Assembly: GCA_018827585.1 (NCBI GenBank)
Contig: JAHJXP010000091.1
Span: 1-15,326, forward strand
Origin: Pseudomonadota bacterium
GTDB lineage: Bacteria; Desulfobacterota; Syntrophia; Syntrophales; UBA5619
Direction of reading: 5' to 3'
DNA: 15,326 nt
Below are positions 14,791-15,326 of this stretch, in pieces (positions within the stretch are counted from its first letter, which is position 1; the number at the start of each line of letters is the position of its first letter). The notes beneath the pieces are model-generated. The model was not told the origin of the DNA. It saw only the letters and a program-made list of their open reading frames with translations, and made no database searches. The translations under genes and the position numbers were made by a program.

Positions 14791-15326
14791 TCAAGGGGTT
14801 GCAGCTTTCAAGGCTGTAACCTTTTGTGCTTTTTGGGGCAAAATGTAACTAAAATGTAACCGTCCGGCTTGCAGCGCATAGAATTCATGGCGCTTTTTGG
14901 CCGCTTCCCTCAAATCGTCCTGGGAAGTAATATTGTAACGGTCAAATACACTCCGCGTCTTGTGACCGGAGATGGTCATGGCCACCCGCTCGGGTATTCC
15001 TGCCCTGACCATGTTGCGAACGGCGCTCCGTCTCAGATCATGGAAGAGCAACCCCGGCGTCCCACTTTGCGTGCATGCCGTATTCCACGACTTTCTGAAA
15101 TCCCCGACCCTCTTTCCATTCAACTGAAATATATAGAGGCAATTCATCGGTCGCGTTCGGTGGAGGCTCTCCATCAGCTCCTTCAATTCAGGCTCCAGAT
15201 AGAGGGTTCGTCCCTCGTCGTTCTTGGAGTCGCCCGGTTCCAGACGCACGATACCGTCCCGAAGGTTCACCTGACGCCACGGCAACCCCAGGATTTCCGA
15301 TCTTCGCCAGCCGGAGAAGTAGGCAA
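14791..15326 (-). CDS. Tyrosine-recombinase integrase (phage/island type), 5' part outside window
   Basis: Only the C-terminal catalytic domain is visible (178 residues). It should cut and join DNA between an element's attP and the tRNA attB. The first arginine is in GWRRSEILGL, the catalytic lysine is probably in DSKNDEGRTLYL, HxxR is in FHDLRRSA, the second histidine is in SGHKTRSVFDRY, and the nucleophile is the tyrosine of FDRYNI. So the full R-K-H-R-H-Y set is present and the domain looks intact. The frame is open to the edge; a TTG at 15285 is not a real start because the conserved RRSEILGL block lies upstream of it. The stop lies eight bases from the tRNA-Lys 3' end. Base composition looks lower in GC than the neighbouring genes by eye, which fits horizontal transfer. 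Confidence 0.93.
   Translation of the reverse strand, partial: AYFSGWRRSEILGLPWRQVNLRDGIVRLEPGDSKNDEGRTLYLEPELKELMESLHRTRPMNCLYIFQLNGKRVGDFRKSWNTACTQSGTPGLLFHDLRRSAVRNMVRAGIPERVAMTISGHKTRSVFDRYNITSQDDLREAAKKRHEFYALQAGRLHFSYILPQKAQKVTALKAATP
14797..14825 (+). terminator. Terminator for tRNA-Lys, inside the integrase coding end
   Basis: GGTTGCAGC (14797-14805), loop TTTCAAG, and GCTGTAACC (14813-14821) form a 9-bp stem with one G-T pair, followed by TTTTGTGCTTTTT on the plus strand. It overlaps the last codons of the oppositely oriented integrase gene, so the inserted element appears to supply the terminator of the host tRNA. Confidence 0.6.
14840..14860. repeat. Tandem AAAATGTAAC repeats next to the tRNA attachment site
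   Basis: AAAATGTAAC occurs at 14840-14849 and again at 14851-14860, separated by one T; GCTGTAACC at 14813-14821 shares the TGTAAC core. They lie in the integrase 3' coding end, 57-77 bases from the tRNA. Arm-type integrase or excisionase sites are often short direct repeats like this, but coding constraint or chance is possible. Confidence 0.35.

Overview
The window looks like a chromosomal segment of a Desulfobacterota (former Deltaproteobacteria) bacterium, possibly Syntrophales-like. I infer this from the high-GC coding style, the protein sequences and gene neighbourhoods such as ileS-lspA, groES-groEL and serC-serA-purA. No ribosomal RNA or other direct taxonomic marker is present, so this placement is tentative.

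Layout. Positions 1-1897 (minus strand) carry a Ktr/Trk potassium uptake pair: a channel subunit followed by the start of its RCK regulatory subunit, cut by the left edge. Positions 2148-5497 (minus) hold ileS and lspA, which overlap only in open frame once the lspA start is placed at a TTG. Positions 5627-7746 (minus) form a complete groES-groEL operon with a good vegetative promoter and a rho-independent terminator. Positions 7900-10068 (minus) hold a small metallo-beta-lactamase-fold hydrolase gene and radA. Positions 10390-14635 (plus) hold serC, serA and purA: the first two steps of serine synthesis, then adenylosuccinate synthesis. At 14707-14783 (plus) there is a tRNA-Lys(UUU) with its own promoter. 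Directly against its 3' end, from 14791 to the right edge (minus), lies the catalytic half of a tyrosine-recombinase integrase. This marks the edge of an element integrated at the tRNA.

The main non-coding discovery is a family of three 163-164 bp dispersed elements at 8548-8711, 10145-10307 and 13148-13311. Each has imperfect inverted ends (GACGnnnTCGnAAAAAG), a second internal copy of the end motif, and a conserved GGCGTAC/GTACGCC hairpin at the centre. Each is flanked by an A-rich direct repeat (AAAAAA extending to 13 bp, AAAATGCT, AAAATT). They look like non-autonomous, MITE-like transposed elements. Removing copy A with one flanking repeat restores a TAG stop for radA fused to the Shine-Dalgarno of the next gene. 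Copy B sits exactly between two back-to-back -35 boxes. Copy C sits in the leader of purA. A possible degenerate end lies at 7764-7787.

The protein-coding genes themselves are ordinary housekeeping genes. The unusual content is the repeat family with its insertion footprints, and the integrated element that begins at the tRNA and runs off the right side.
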